The position numbers were made by a program, and so were the translations under genes. This document shows positions 25,301 through 38,500 of a stretch of 64,000 bases of DNA, in pieces. Position 1 is the first letter of the stretch. Every line of letters begins with the position of its first letter. The DNA is from Spirodela intermedia (taxonomy: Eukaryota > Streptophyta > Magnoliopsida > Alismatales > Araceae). The stretch spans positions 2,597,501 through 2,661,500 of the forward strand of contig LR746268.1 in the NCBI GenBank assembly GCA_902729315.2. Direction: 5' to 3'. The notes under the pieces were generated by a model. That model saw only the letters and a program-made list of their open reading frames with translations. It made no database searches and had not been told where the DNA came from.

Positions 25301-26880
25301 CACAATCACTATATTGGTCATCATCCATAGATTTATGGCATTTAACCATTATGTCATCATCTACATATATGCCTACTTAAATATGAAATTTGGTTAGTAG
25401 CCTAGGCACCATTCCTTGATAATCAGATAATATAATATCAAAAATAAATGTAGTGTGGACAACACAAAAAGTTAAAAATAAAATAAAATTTCCTATTAAA
25501 TTAGTAAAGGAAAATTAATTATTTATAAACAAAAAGAAACATGTTTAAGTGAAATTTAAGTAATACATTGTGAAATTTAAGTGAAAGACAAGACATAACA
25601 TAAAATTGAAAACCATGTAGCATGCCATATTATTATTTACACTTTTTACCCTCTATTTAATCTTTCAAGAGTTCCCTTTAACTTGAGCAATTGTAAAAGG
25701 ATAATACATTTTCTAACATGAACTTCACGGTGATGTTTACAGGCCTTTTGCATGGGCCACTCGAGTGAACACACATTTAAACTAGTAACATTATTTAATT
25801 CTTTTTAAATGGTGCTTATTGATTTTAATTTGTCAAAAGATAAATACAATTTTAAATGACTTAAGTTTTATTATAAACTCATATAATGAGTTCTTGAGTA
25901 CTTTATTTGAAATAGGGTGCATCCTCTAGGTAGAAAACTAGTGATAAAAATCTTGACATATTATGGCTCCTCATTTTAGAGTTAAAATATTCTTAAATTA
26001 CATAAAATACTCTTAAACCATTAAGAATATACTCAGAAAACATAAATAAAAATTATCATTTGGCTCTCTCAAAAAATTAAATGTAATTTTAAAATCTAAG
26101 ATTCCATAAAGTCAATGCCTAGTGGAACAAACATCAAGTTACGATTCCCCAATTAAATTTTGGAACATGCATTAGACCTTTTTTCTAGTCATTTTTACCA
26201 TTATATATTAAATATATTTAATTTAGTTGGTATATGTAACACCCTCTTCAAAGTTTCAGCTGATTCAAATATTGAAACAAAAAATTATTCTCTAATATTT
26301 AAAAGATCAGTTTGGCAATATGCTTCCACATATCCAGGTCAATGAATCAATGATATGGAAGCCACATGCGGAATTTAGAATAGATTTTATTTATCCTTAT
26401 TGAGTGTTTTAAGCATTTCACTTGGCCTAGAGCTATGAATCTAGAAGAGATTAGTTAAGTGTTAATTTAGCCTCATAGATCCATAAATTTAGAAGAGATT
26501 AGCTAGGTGGAAATATAGGTTTTTCTCAAGAGTAGTAAATCCAAAATGTTTTTTTTAGGAAAGAATCAATTGGGTAAGAGGTATGAAATCTAGAGGAGGT
26601 TAGCTAAAGTCTTAGCCTTCAATGATTTTATCAACTTTATTTGGTTGAGCCTAAGGACCTACTGCTCAAATAGTAGAGTGAGCTAGGAAGGTTGAACAAT
26701 TATACGCATTAGCATCATAATTTGAGTCATAGTTCTAGGAGTCTTAGAGTTGTCATAAATGACCAATTAACTTCCTCTTGGTTTCTCTTATAGCCTCTCT
26801 AAAACCAACTTTATGACTATGAAATTGTTAATAAATTACAACTACATTAAGAAGTTGTGTTGTCTTTTATAGAATGAAAG
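22380..26880. other. AT-rich intergenic region, no gene recognised
   Basis: Stops are dense in all frames. Phrases resembling TGTGTTGACC and GTCAACCC recur around 23.3-23.6 kb and again at 33.4-34.3 kb. That suggests fragments of the same decayed long terminal repeat, but no polymerase or integrase domain could be read. Confidence 0.5.
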
Positions 26881-26889
26881 AAATCATTG

Positions 26890-27960
26890 AACATATCTGG
26901 TGTGCACTTGTCATTGTGTTTAAATACACACTACCTAATAATATTTATAACTAAAACTTAATAAAATATTAGTATAGAAGTAAGTCTCATGTTGAACATA
27001 GGGAGATTGATTAGTCCGTCATGAAAACTAATTTAGTTTATATATAAAGTGATTTTAGTATTTTATTAATATTTAATAGAAATAATAAAATAGAAGGGTG
27101 AGGTGAGATGAATAAAGGAAGGAAACCGGAGAAAAGAAAAAGAGAGAGCTCTTATGAGAGAGAGAAAGGATGAGATCTTTCGTGAAAGAGAGAGAAAGAG
27201 AGAAGAAGAGAGAGCTCTCATGTGAGAGAGAAGGGATGAGATCTCTTGTGAAAGAGAGGGAAAGGGAGAGGAGGAGAGAAATCTCACGTGAGATGGAGAG
27301 AGAAAAGTCTCACGAGAGAGAGAGAGGGAGAAGGAAAAAGAGAAAGATTGATTGAGAGAGAGAAAGAGAAGGATATCAATCAAGAGAGGGAGAGAAAGGG
27401 AGAGATCTCATGAGAGACGGAAAGAGAAGAGAGGTTTCATGAGAGAGAGAGGAAGAAATAAGACAAAAATGAAGAAAAAGAGAAATATGGCCAACTTATT
27501 TTCTCGAACAAATGTGTGCTCGAAGACTCACACACATGACATGAGGTTAGCTATGAATGTTTTCAACTTGTTTTAACTGTTGAATGCTCATTAATCAACT
27601 TTTAATCTTAGTAGTTTCGTGTTTGAAAATAGAAAAATACTTATTATTTGTAGAATGTTGGGAACATAAATATGTCGAGATTCAACTATGAAAATTAATA
27701 GAAAATAAATTAAAAATGATCTTAGTTTGATCTTAGACGAGTTTTGGAGGATTCAAAAGAAGAACAAAGATGATTCATCAAGTTTTGAATTAGTTCTACT
27801 CATTTCAATTGAAACGTGTATGAAATAGAAATAACTTGTCATAAAATGTAAGTAAATGACAAAAGAAGGTAAGTAAATGCTGAAAGTAGGAAATAAATTG
27901 TTGCCCAAATTTAGTGTGCCTCTTGGGTAATTGGAGACATTCATGACTGACCTCGACACT
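26890..27960 (+). repeat. Left arm of a large inverted repeat
   Basis: The reverse complement of 31445-32235 aligns along this arm. Matching anchors include AATAATATTTATAACTAA, TAATTTAGTTTATATA, AATAATAAAATAGAA and ACAAAGATGATTCATCAAG (with one mismatch). A GA-rich tract of about 350 bases (27120-27470) sits within it; the partner arm has a CT tract at the matching place. Similarity by eye is good but clearly not perfect, with indels. Confidence 0.8.
27120..27470 (+). repeat. GA-rich tract with a tandem unit of about 66 bases
   Basis: Built of purine runs separated by palindromic AGATCTCNNNTGAGAG-like words. The phrase around GAGCTC at 27146 recurs at 27212 with the same downstream order. 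The Arg/Glu-rich open frames through it are artefacts of composition. Confidence 0.8.
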
Positions 27961-27964
27961 CAAC

Positions 27965-28165
27965 ACCTGACCTACTGGCAAGCCAGCATTAGGTAGCTGA
28001 CTTAGAAGGGGGGGGAGTTGGGGTTACAGTCGAGCAAATAGACCTAGATCGGGGGAGCCACAAGCTAAGCTTGAGTGGTGAAGGCCTCACTCTACACACA
28101 TGTGTTTCACTCCCCTTCCATGTCCTAGTGGTCAATCGGTCATGGGGCAAGGAGCTTTTTTTTAT
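27965..28165 (+). repeat. Dispersed repeat copy, left (same orientation as 30575-30770)
   Basis: Shares, with mismatches, the words GAGCCACAAGCT, GCTTGAGTGGT and ACACATGTG in the same order with 30575-30770. Unlike the flanking arms, which are inverted, these two copies read in the same direction. Confidence 0.65.
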
Positions 28166-28315
28166 ATTTTCTTATTTTTATTTTAATAATAAAAAATTAC
28201 GGTAAGTATTTTAACTTCACACTTTTCAAATTAACAATATATCCTATATCTATTCTGCAAGTTAACAAAATAAAATCAAATAGTGAAAACTAATTAAAAC
28301 ACAAAAATCTAGCTT
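28165..28315 (+). repeat. Inner inverted-repeat segment, left copy
   Basis: The reverse complement of about 30375-30575 aligns here. Shared anchors include AATTAACAATATAT, AATAAAAAATTA and AAAAATCTAGCTTTAA. It extends the inverted structure inward past the directly repeated block. Confidence 0.7.
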
Positions 28316-30374
28316 TAATAATATCTTAATAGGCCAACAAGGAGATAATCCTATATATATAAACTTATTGTCAAAGTGAACCCATAAGAAAAAAGTAATT
28401 TTACATAAAGATATAAGGTTGCTTCTACATGGTGCAAAAGATAACAAGTTGTAGTTTTAATATGATGAATATGCTAGGAAGTATAAGCAAATGTATGTAC
28501 GTGCATGTGCATAGACCTCCATAGGTAGCCATAGGGTGGTGCTCTAATAGATCATATTGCACACAAAGAATGGCATGTGGATGGGCATGTGTAGGCATGT
28601 TGAAGGGTATGGAGAGGCATCCAAAAATCACAACAACATTGGTGAGCATACAGACTCTAGGAAGGGAGTGGAGAGATGTGGATGGAGAAACAAGGAGAGT
28701 TGTGGTAGAAGGGGAAGAATGAGATCAAGCTTTCTGTTGGAGCCACTGAGTGATGACAATCCTAAATATAAACTCTCTATTTCTTCATTAGCCAAAAAAT
28801 TGACAAGAGAAAGTATTTGAAGAGGAGTTTCCTATTGTGCTTTGGAATTATGAAAAAATATAGTGGTGAGTATAGAAAATATAAAATTTACAATAAGGGT
28901 GTATAATGAGAATAATGTTGATGCCCTTAATTTTGATAATTATTAATGAAACTTTTAGTAATAAGTGATTATTGAATATTGTTACTTATTTATATATCTC
29001 ACATATACGTCACATATATGTATCAATATTTAATAAATTAAATATAGTTACTATATGAATTATATTGATTAATTTTATGATCTTATCACTAATAATCAAA
29101 TCTAAGGTATTAACCCTTAATATAATGGGTATAAATCAAAGAAAATTATGTGAAATATATATTTTTATTATATATTTCTCAAACCATATTATGCAGTGGT
29201 TTAGTATTTCAAAATGATGTTAGACATGATCCCTAAGATATCATATGTATTACATCATAAAAAGTTAAGAAAAAAGATTAGACATTCAAGTTTTGAAAAC
29301 AATTCAACTACTTATGTTGACCAAAAGTGAAGGTTACACTTCATGATTTGAATCTGATGTTGATGTTCAAATATTTTTTGTCAAATTATAAAACTCTAAT
29401 TCAAATTTAAATAGAAATGACTATGATAAGAGGAAGATTCAGATATTGAAAGACTGAAACATCATTACCATGTGTTTTGGAAAATGCAAGCTTTTGAATT
29501 GAGATTTCATATGTTGAAATATGAAATAAGGAAACTCATTAAGGACAAAGGCTTCTATATAAGAAAAAGTTTTTATCAAAAATTGGAGGAAGAGACAATG
29601 CTTACCATGAAGCTCATCCTATCATACACATTACTGACAAATGAGAACATTGCATCCTCTTTGTCAATTAATTCTAACAATCAAAGAACTCAAACATGAT
29701 GGTCTATGCTCTCCATTAGTGCCTAAGATAATTATGGGGTGATTTGAGAGTGTTTTAGGTAAAAACAATAGGTGTTGGTAGTCATATTTAGTTTGAGAGG
29801 GGTTAGGTCTCGAAAAAGGTCAATTTGAGGTATTTGGGTGGCTGGTTATGTGAATATCAGTGTTTCATTTTTTAAGGAATTAGTAAAATATTGAAAAGAA
29901 GTTCTTTATGAGAGTAAATTTAATTAGATGATGAAAAAATCATTGTATAAAGTTGTGTTCTTGGTGATAGAGTGCTAAGAAGTCTTATTATGACACATGT
30001 GTTTGAACACATCGATTGACACACATGTAGCTTAAATCGAAAATCAATAAAAACCCCCCTAGAAACCACAATTCACCCCTCTCCCCTTTTGGTTTTTCAC
30101 TTATCCTTAATTCTAACAAATAGAAAAATAAGAAATTTTGTAACGAATTTAAGACAAATAGTTAGAAGCTTGAGTGGGCAAATCTTCTTTAAGCCACAAG
30201 GTTTTTTAAATTGTTCTTTTGTTATAATCATAAAGAAATTTTTATTTTTGGGTTATCAATTATATAATTAAGATAAAATGGAAATTACTTTTTATTATCA
30301 TTCTATTACATTGGTATAAATGCTCAATAACTAATTTGTCATCTTATAACTTTATGTTGTTATTATTTTTTTCC
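28316..30374. other. Central loop of the inverted structure, no domain recognised
   Basis: AT-rich sequence between the inner inverted segments. A 75-codon frame at 29472-29699 (Lys/Leu/Glu-rich) is the longest protein-like piece, but it matches nothing I know. No transposase or reverse-transcriptase motif was found. Confidence 0.45.
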
Positions 30375-30770
30375 AAATAGGCAAAAAGTCAACTATTGAA
30401 TGTTAAAGCTAGATTTTTAATGTTTAAATAGTTTTATTATTTAATTTTTACGTGCTAACTTGTAGAATAAATACAAAAATATATTGTTAATTTTGAAAGT
30501 TTGAAGTTAAAGGACTTACTATAATTTTTTATTTTTAAAAATATAAGAAAAAAATAAAAAATCATCAGTAGCTAGCAAGCTGGCACTCGGTAGTTGACAT
30601 GAAGTTGTGTTGTGCACTAATGGGTGGACCTTAACCAAGAGAGCCATGAGCTGCGCTTGAGTGGTAGAAGACTCGCTTCATACACATGTGCAATACTTCT
30701 CTATCATGTACTGGGGAGCAACCAGTCATAGAGCAAAGAGCATCATAGACACGTGTGCGCATGACAGTAG
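30375..30770. repeat. Inner inverted segment plus direct-repeat block, right copies
   Basis: 30375-30575 pairs in inverted orientation with 28165-28315. 30575-30770 pairs in direct orientation with 27965-28165 through words such as GAGCCATGAGCT, GCTTGAGTGGT and ACACATGTG. Confidence 0.65.
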
Positions 30771-31444
30771 ATCACCTATTTTCTTCTCCCAAGATGGTCC
30801 TAAGCATATTTTTTTCAAGAGAAGGGATCTCTACATTAGGAATGTAGTTTTGATATACATTCAACTCAATCGCTAATTTTTTTAATGATGTGGGAATAAA
30901 TCTTCTCATTTGTTTCAAGACAACGGCTTTGGCATTTTGATCCAGTAGTGCTTAGTGGGTCATATTACTAGATAAAGTAGATCCCATGGTGGACAAACTT
31001 TCACCTAAAGCGTAAAGCATTCCATCATTAGTTTGCAAATCCTATGTCACTTAGCATGCACGTGACCAAAAAGAATGATTTGATGGTGAATGAAGACTCA
31101 CAACATTAGGAACTAAGTTCTTGCACATATCACCATTACAGATATAAATATAATAGTTAATTATTTTCTAGTAAAATAAATATTATTGATTATTATTAAA
31201 ATATTGACAATAGTCATGAATATGGCATCCGTTCTTTCCTCCTTTTGCTTGATCAATCCCTCCAATGGTCGTGAGTTCGATCCTTTCTTCTTCGACTGGA
31301 ATCAAGGCTTTCAATGAGTGATCAACTCTTCCCTTCTCTCCCCAGATGACGGTGACAGCTTGGTCGACCCTTATTTTTGGTGGATCTTTTCAACAAATGG
31401 TGTAGTGCTTCCAAATGATACTTTTGTAACTTTCAACATATTGT

Positions 31445-31942
31445 GACATGTTCGGACCAAATCAAGCCATCACACTGATGTCTTGGGTTGCTCACGAGGC
31501 AAACTAATTTTAGACAAATTTGTTTTTTCTTATTTTCAGTATTTATTTACATAATTTTATTATTTATTTATATTTTATGGTAAGTTATTTCAGTTTCATA
31601 TATATTTTGATAGAAATGAGTAAAATTGATTCAAATCTTGATGAATAATCTTTGTTCATTTTCTAAATCTTCTAAAATTCACCTAAGATTAAGTTAAGAT
31701 TGTGTTCAACTTATTTTCTATTAATTGTTATAATCAAATCTTGATGTATTAATGTGTGTGAATTCTTGAGCACATATTCATTTGAGAATCATGGTCATTG
31801 TAAAAATAGATTAATCGTGTTTCTCTCTCTCTTTATTATCATCTTATTCATCTCTCTCCCTCTTTCTCGATCGATCTCTTTTTCTTTATCTCTCTCTTTC
31901 TCTCTCTTTCATGAGAGATCTTCTCTCTTTCGTGAGAGCTTT

Positions 31943-31988
<46 letters not shown>

Positions 31989-32235
31989 CCTCATTTTCTT
32001 CATTTTTTTTATTCTTCTCACTTTACCTTTCTATTTTATTATTTTTATTAAATAGTGATAAAATATTTAAATTTCTTTGTATATAAACTAAATTAATTTT
32101 TCATGACGAATTAATCAATTTCCTTGTGTTCGACTTAAGACTTACATCTATATTAATATTTTGTTAAATCTTAGTTATAAATATTATGAGATAATGGACA
32201 TTTAAACAAAACGATAAATGCACATCACTAAACTT
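31445..32235 (-). repeat. Right arm of the large inverted repeat
   Basis: Inverted partner of 26890-27960. It has a CT tract (31820-31990, with a pure run at about 31946-31984) where the left arm has GA. The arm is shorter than the left one, mostly because the simple tract is shorter. The outer end lies near 32235, where similarity fades. Confidence 0.8.
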
Positions 32236-34509
32236 AAGGCAAGTTGACTTGTTAGATTTTGAAGTCTTTATATGTTGGTTGTTGAGAAAGTACATAGAAG
32301 GGCAAAAGTAATTTTATATTATAATAATTATTTTGATAGTTTGTGACCTTAGAAAAGTCCCATGTACTTTAAAAAAATTCTAACTTGAAATAAAATAGTC
32401 GAGTGTTCAGATCAAATCAAATGATCAAACTTATCTTTAATTTTTTTCCATGTAAGCAGCTCACATGTCTTAATTGAGATGATCTCTTCGAAACATGAAT
32501 ATCCAATCCTTTCTGTTTTTTTACTAACTCTACGCACAAGATATACATAAAATCTGTTTGACATCATTTGAAAATATTAACCACTACATAATCAAGGATA
32601 AAATATTTTACATGGTTTGTATTGCCATTTACCATATAATCATACAATTAATATTTTTTTTCAAGATGATTATTACATTGATAATATTGTTATCTTCAAG
32701 TATTTTTAAGATAGAAAACCACTTAATCTCAAATAGTAATACCTTTCATTTGATCATTAATAATAAGATAATAATCATTTAATAAAAAAATGTATATTTT
32801 TTTAGTGTATTAAATGTTTGAGTTATATAAATAATACATATAAGAAGTATCAATATTAGATAAGCACTTATGAATAAATTTTCATTTATAATTATAAAAA
32901 CCAAGGGCATCAACAATGGGGTTTTACCCTATTTCACTACTCTTTTTTTTTATTTAGCATGTAAGGTTGTAGATGTTAACCTAAAATTTTTACACTCCTA
33001 AGTGATTCTTTTATCTAAAAGTAGAAGTCAACATGGTATCTATAATATCTTAATGTTCTATTAAATTTCAAACGAGAATCATAAATTACTTCAAGGTAAA
33101 AAATTTAGATAATCATTAAATTATCACTATCTTATAGCTATTATGTCAATATGAAAATGATTATTAGCTGAAAGTCATCAAATACCTTACAAACAAGTAT
33201 TAGCCAATTCGTTTGAAACTTATTTTTGACTCACTAATTGCAATCTTATAAAAGAAAAATCATTATATAATCTATTTATTGTTACAATATGCTTTTTAGA
33301 CATTATGTAGAGAAAAAAAATGTTATCAAACATGAACATTAGAAGGAAATTGAAGTTAAAGAAAAAAAGGTTTTCTTAAGTAACAAATAATAAAAGAGGA
33401 AATGTGTCGACCTATGTGTTGACCAATAGGCAATCTAGATAAAGTCGAGTATAAAGAAATTGTGTCATTGTAAGTTTCAACCTAAATGCTAGATGTGAGA
33501 AAGCGTGTTTATCCACATGTAGATGTAAATATAGTAAATACAAATATCAAGAGAGAGAAAAACAAGACTTCCTCTTAGAAGTTTGATGCTAACACTTCCA
33601 TAGAGCAATGGTTAAAAGCTAGTCAAATTGACACCTGATTGCATAGATTGTTCAGCATGTCAAACTAAGATTTTGACTGAGATAATCTTTGACTAATCAA
33701 ATCTCAAAAATCTCATATTTAATGATCATATTTTTAGGCGATCTAAATATGCCACTACTAGAGTTTTCAAATAGCAGTTCAATAATAGAACAAATCCTCT
33801 TATATTCTTTAAAAATCTCTCTTCAAAGTTCTACTATAGGAATGCTATCACCAAAACATCCCCAAGTGCTCAACTGCCCACAAAATCAAATAATTAATCC
33901 ACTCCCTAGTAGAATATGTTTTTAAGTTGTTAAATATCTCTTTTACTTGTAGTCTATAGAGTATTGGTAATAAGGAAAAGAGAACTATCAAATCTATCAT
34001 GTAAAGAGATTGATTGAAATTCCAAATTTTAGTTGTAGCTTTCTAAGAGAGAATAGTAAAAACTAAAGGTAGAAACTCATGATAAGTAGATGTCGACCAA
34101 GTAAGGCTGAACCATTAAAAATCAAATTATTCATTTTATTCCTATTCTTAATGTGGAATCAGTCATGTGAACTCAGTTTGCATCAATCTAGAGTGTCAAC
34201 CTGAACCAGTCTTTATTGACACAAGAAAAATCGTGTCAACCCTTCTAATACAAAACTAATAGAATCAACCTAAATTATTTTAGTGTAAACATGATAAAAT
34301 ATTTTACAGAACTAATTAACCTTCCCTCTTGGTATTCTATCTAGCTCACATTGGGATAATAATATATTTATGTCCTGGTAGCAAGAAAATAGATGTCTTG
34401 AACTAGTAGTAACTAACCATTGAATCTTCTTCATAGTTAACATGTGGTTCATTATGGAATTTTGTCACTGGTACATTTAATTTCTTGTGGGGACTTTTAG
34501 GGGCCCAAT

Positions 34510-34510
<1 letters not shown>
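32236..34510. other. AT-rich intergenic region, no gene recognised
   Basis: No coding signal was seen. Phrases such as TGTGTCGACC, GTCAACCTGAACC and GTGTCAACCC between 33.4 and 34.3 kb hint at an old long-terminal-repeat fragment. Confidence 0.5.

Positions 34511-34513
<3 letters not shown>

Positions 34514-34549
<36 letters not shown>
34514..34549. repeat. (GA)n microsatellite
   Basis: A pure GA run about 1 kb upstream of the ARP3 start codon. Confidence 0.94.
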
Positions 34550-34552
<3 letters not shown>

Positions 34553-34799
34553 CTATAATTCAAGCCATTTATAAGAGCGTAAAAACTAATCAATGCTCAC
34601 AAGTAGATTTTTCTCTTTTTTACTCTAACGACTATAGCATACATGTAATAAACTTGCAATATTATCTATGAATTATATGATATTTCCTTTAATATCACTA
34701 ATTACAATCACTAGCATGGCCCACACCCACTTCTCATTAGTAATGTCTTCTATATCACATATCATACTTGCTAGATAATTTTTATATGCAATGATACGG

Positions 34800-35538
34800 G
34801 GTGCCCCCCGTGGCTCTCAATAATTTTCTGATAATTATAGATAATAATTTCAAATAAAGTTTTGACGGTATGTTCTATGTTTCACTGGATCTATTGAAGA
34901 ACATCCTTGCAACGCTTGGTTTCTTCATTTCTACGATAATCTGATTAACTTAGGACAATAATGAGGATAAAGAACTGGCCCGACTTCTTTCGCTTGGGCG
35001 TTCTGGCTGTTGACTGAGAGGAACAATCGTCCCTTTTGTCGCCTCCTGCGGGGGGGTGGAGACGGAGGGAGGAAGAGAGAGACCAGCGTCTGCTTGACTG
35101 GTTCGGGCGATAGTTTTGGCTGGACGACGGGATCCTCCTTTACGTGCTGTTTCCACAGCGACCATCACCGACTCCTCGCGGCCCCCTCCATTCCTTTCCT
35201 CCTTTTAGCGGAGGTCCCTGGCCAGGGATCGATTGGGATCCCGACACCTCACTGTTTCCCCACGGTCGTCCCTGGGTTGGGAGAGACGGGCGGGGAACAG
35301 ATCGGGAGGTTAGCGGGGGGACCTCCAGTGACCACCACGGACGGCCCTCCAGTGCCTCTCTAGACTATGAGCGGATGCCCCGCCGAGCCAGCTCACCCTG
35401 TTTTGGATCTGGACTGGAGCAGATCCTGCGACGGCAGCGGCTCTTTTCTAGTTTCTTCTACCCTTTGATTCCTGGAGAGTAGCAGAGCCCGTGTTCTGGA
35501 GTCTTCTCCTTTGTTCTCGTCGATTTTCGGGTTTCAGA
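34800..35538 (+). promoter_or_regulatory. Promoter/5' leader region of ARP3
   Basis: Composition changes from AT-rich to GC-rich at about 34970 and stays so to the ATG. This fits a promoter and 5' UTR, possibly with an undetected leader intron. No clear TATA box was seen. The open frames here (for example 35010-35363) have no recognisable domain. Confidence 0.45.
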
Positions 35539-38500
35539 ATGGACGCGGCTTCTCGCCCTGCCGTGGTCATCGACAATGGCACCGGGTAAGGAGGATTCTC
35601 TTAGCTTTATATGCTCCTGTTGGAATTCTTATGCATGCGCGATTTCTGGTTCGATAATAGTAGGTTCTCTGGATATCGACTGTATGCGGAATTGGGATGT
35701 GAATGCTGACGTTCAGTGAGAGTGTGGAGTTCATCTTCATGGGGGATTTTAACCGCTATGCCTCCCTCTTGAGTGGGTTTCTCCTTGACTTGGGACTCTT
35801 AGAATAGCTTTTTGTTTGCAACAACATTTCAAATTATTTGGGTTTCTCCCTTCCACTTGTGATGAACTGCGCGTGTGTACTGTTTCATTTCCTCGTGCTG
35901 CCCCTCAGTAGCTAGCCTCTTCATAAAATTCTAAATGTGTTTTTCTTTGAACTTTACTGCCAGTTTTTCGTCCATTATCTCTTTCAATGCGAATTCTTTT
36001 GGCATGAGGACTCTGGATGCTTGCCTCGTTTGGTATAGTAATATCGATTGGTTTGGTATAGTAATATCGTTTGGTATACATCATACACTCATTTTTACCC
36101 TGTTTTTATCTCCTCTAGGTATACCAAGATGGGGTTTGCTGGGAACGTGGAGCCTTGCTTCATTATTCCGACTGTTGTAGCTGTCAACGAATCTTTCCTT
36201 AATCAGTCCAGGGCTTCTAGCAAGGGAAATTGGTTGGTACAGCACAGTGCTGGTGTAATGGCTGATCTTGATTTTTTCATTGGGGACGAGGCTCTTTCAC
36301 GATCTCGTTCCAGCGGTACATACAACCTCAGTTATCCTATTCAGCATGGCCAGGTAGACAAATGTCATTTCAGGTTTCCTCTTCTCCCCTCTTGGAAACT
36401 GTAACTCAGTATCTTAAACAGGTGGCAAATTGGGACGCAATGGAAAAGTTCTGGCAGCAATGTATATTCAACTACCTACGCTGTGATCCTGAGGACCATT
36501 ACTTTCTCCTGACAGAGAGCCCTCTAACTGCTCCAGAAAATCGAGAGTATACTGGGGAAATTATGTTTGAGACATTTAATGTTCCTGGACTGTATATAGC
36601 AGTCCAGCCTGTGTTGGCTCTTGCTGCGGGATACACAACATCGAGGGTTGGTATTGTCTATTTTTAGTATTAGGTGCCTCTAACATTCATTTCACATTAT
36701 CTTTTCTTATTTTCGCTCAGTTGTCCGTAAGTCTCTTCTTTTTTCATTTTATCCCAATGTAGATGTTGGGTTGCCTGGGTATTTGGAAAATATAGTGTGA
36801 ATGAAATCTGACTATTTAGATCTTCCATGAGAAATTTATTTTCTTTTTATCTAAATTAACATTTTCACAAGTTCTGTGTACTAAATCGGTGTAGTTGGCA
36901 TTCAGTCTCAGCTTTTTTTGACAGCTCTGGTGTTTCAATCTCATTCAGCAGCAACATCCTCCTTATGTTCACACTATAAATTTAGCTCATAGAATCAGCA
37001 GAGAAAATACTTTGTTTTGGTCCTAGCATAGCTTCCTAGCTACATGACAACTATTAAAAGTTCAGCTTCAAATCTCAAATAATACAATGGCGAATGATAA
37101 TGGGTGCTCAACTGCTTTGATTCGTTAAACCAGCCAGTTTTCTTGAGTCTAGGAATTCAAGAAGTGACTATGGTTATGAAAGGGGGTTGGATTTCAGAAG
37201 TGAAAGAGGGTCACTAGTTGTTGATGCATGAAGGACTGAACATCCTTCTTAGGGGTGAAAGCCATAGTTTTGATAAAGGGTGAAGTGTAGACTGGACAAA
37301 TGTGGTCACTGTATGTAATATAGTGTATATTTCTCGTGGCATATTTTAATTATCAGGGATCTACCCATACTTTTTAGAAAAGTCCGCACTTACCTTGGTC
37401 TTTTGCTGAATGCAAATTTTTGATAATCGTGAGCATATTGTTCTGTAGATTCATAAATTACCACATTAGTAGTTCTATTATTTCCTAGAACAATGTGCGT
37501 TTCTACTGATATGCGATCTGCCTAATGGGTGGATCTAATACAGACATGAGAGCTTCAGGATTACAGGATCCTTCAAAAGATTTGAATGTCAGATCGATGA
37601 GAATTATGCATAAAAAGCTATTCTCAATCAAATATAATAATCTTTCTTAATCGTATTGTTTGAGCTGTTTTACTCCTTTCAGCATTATTTTCAAATCCAA
37701 ACTTTTTAGAATTTTGGTAACTCAGAAAGTAAAAAAAGCTAGCTAAAAGGTGCTGAGTCCGTTGTGACTCAAACTGGCTATAAGTGACTTGGCTTTGATG
37801 TGTGAATCTGTAGAGAAGATTTTGAGAAACAGTAGACTTCAAAAAAACTTAAAAAGCCTTCCAATTTCGTATGGGAGATCTCAGTGCTATTCATAGACCT
37901 ATGTCTTTGAAAACTTCATCCAATTTGTGCTTACGAGAGGTGATATAGGATTGGCAAACCAATCAAACGTATTATATTTTTGCCAAAAATATAATGGAAA
38001 TGGGGTCATGCCCATTTTATGGATAATCCACTTATATCAAAGACTGTGTGTTGCCTCGCTTGTACGAGAAATATGAGCAGAATGTCTTCCAGAATCTCCT
38101 TATCTGATTTTTTCTTCCTGAAGACAAATGGTTTGGTTCCTTTCTGAGCTCCTCATTTAGAGACATGGGAATACAATCATTTGGACGCTATTTGATCTTT
38201 TTGGGAATGGCCTTGCCATTACACTCCTACTTATCCTTGTTCCATTTGTGAGATTCAATCCTGCAAAATCATGCTGAGAAGCGCATCTCTCTTGTTCCCT
38301 GCAATAAGTATAAAGAGGCATAGACAACGGAAGAAGCAGTATATGGGCTTCAGTGGTCATGAATACAATTTCAGAGGATGAATAATCATCTCAATCTCTG
38401 TATTCACAGGGAGATTGATTAATTACTTTCGCTTTTTATATGTAAGAACCCTAAAAACTAAGAATCACAATATAAAAAATATAAAGAATTAACCGATCCA

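Noticed and set aside
29472-29699. 75-codon frame in the loop of the inverted structure
   Set aside because: Lys/Leu/Glu-rich but without any transposase, reverse transcriptase or other motif.
28910-32925. Possible transposon ends AAGGGCATCAACA (32904) and TGTTGATGCCCTT-like (28918)
   Set aside because: The two strings face outward rather than inward, so they cannot bound one element, and no inward partners were found.
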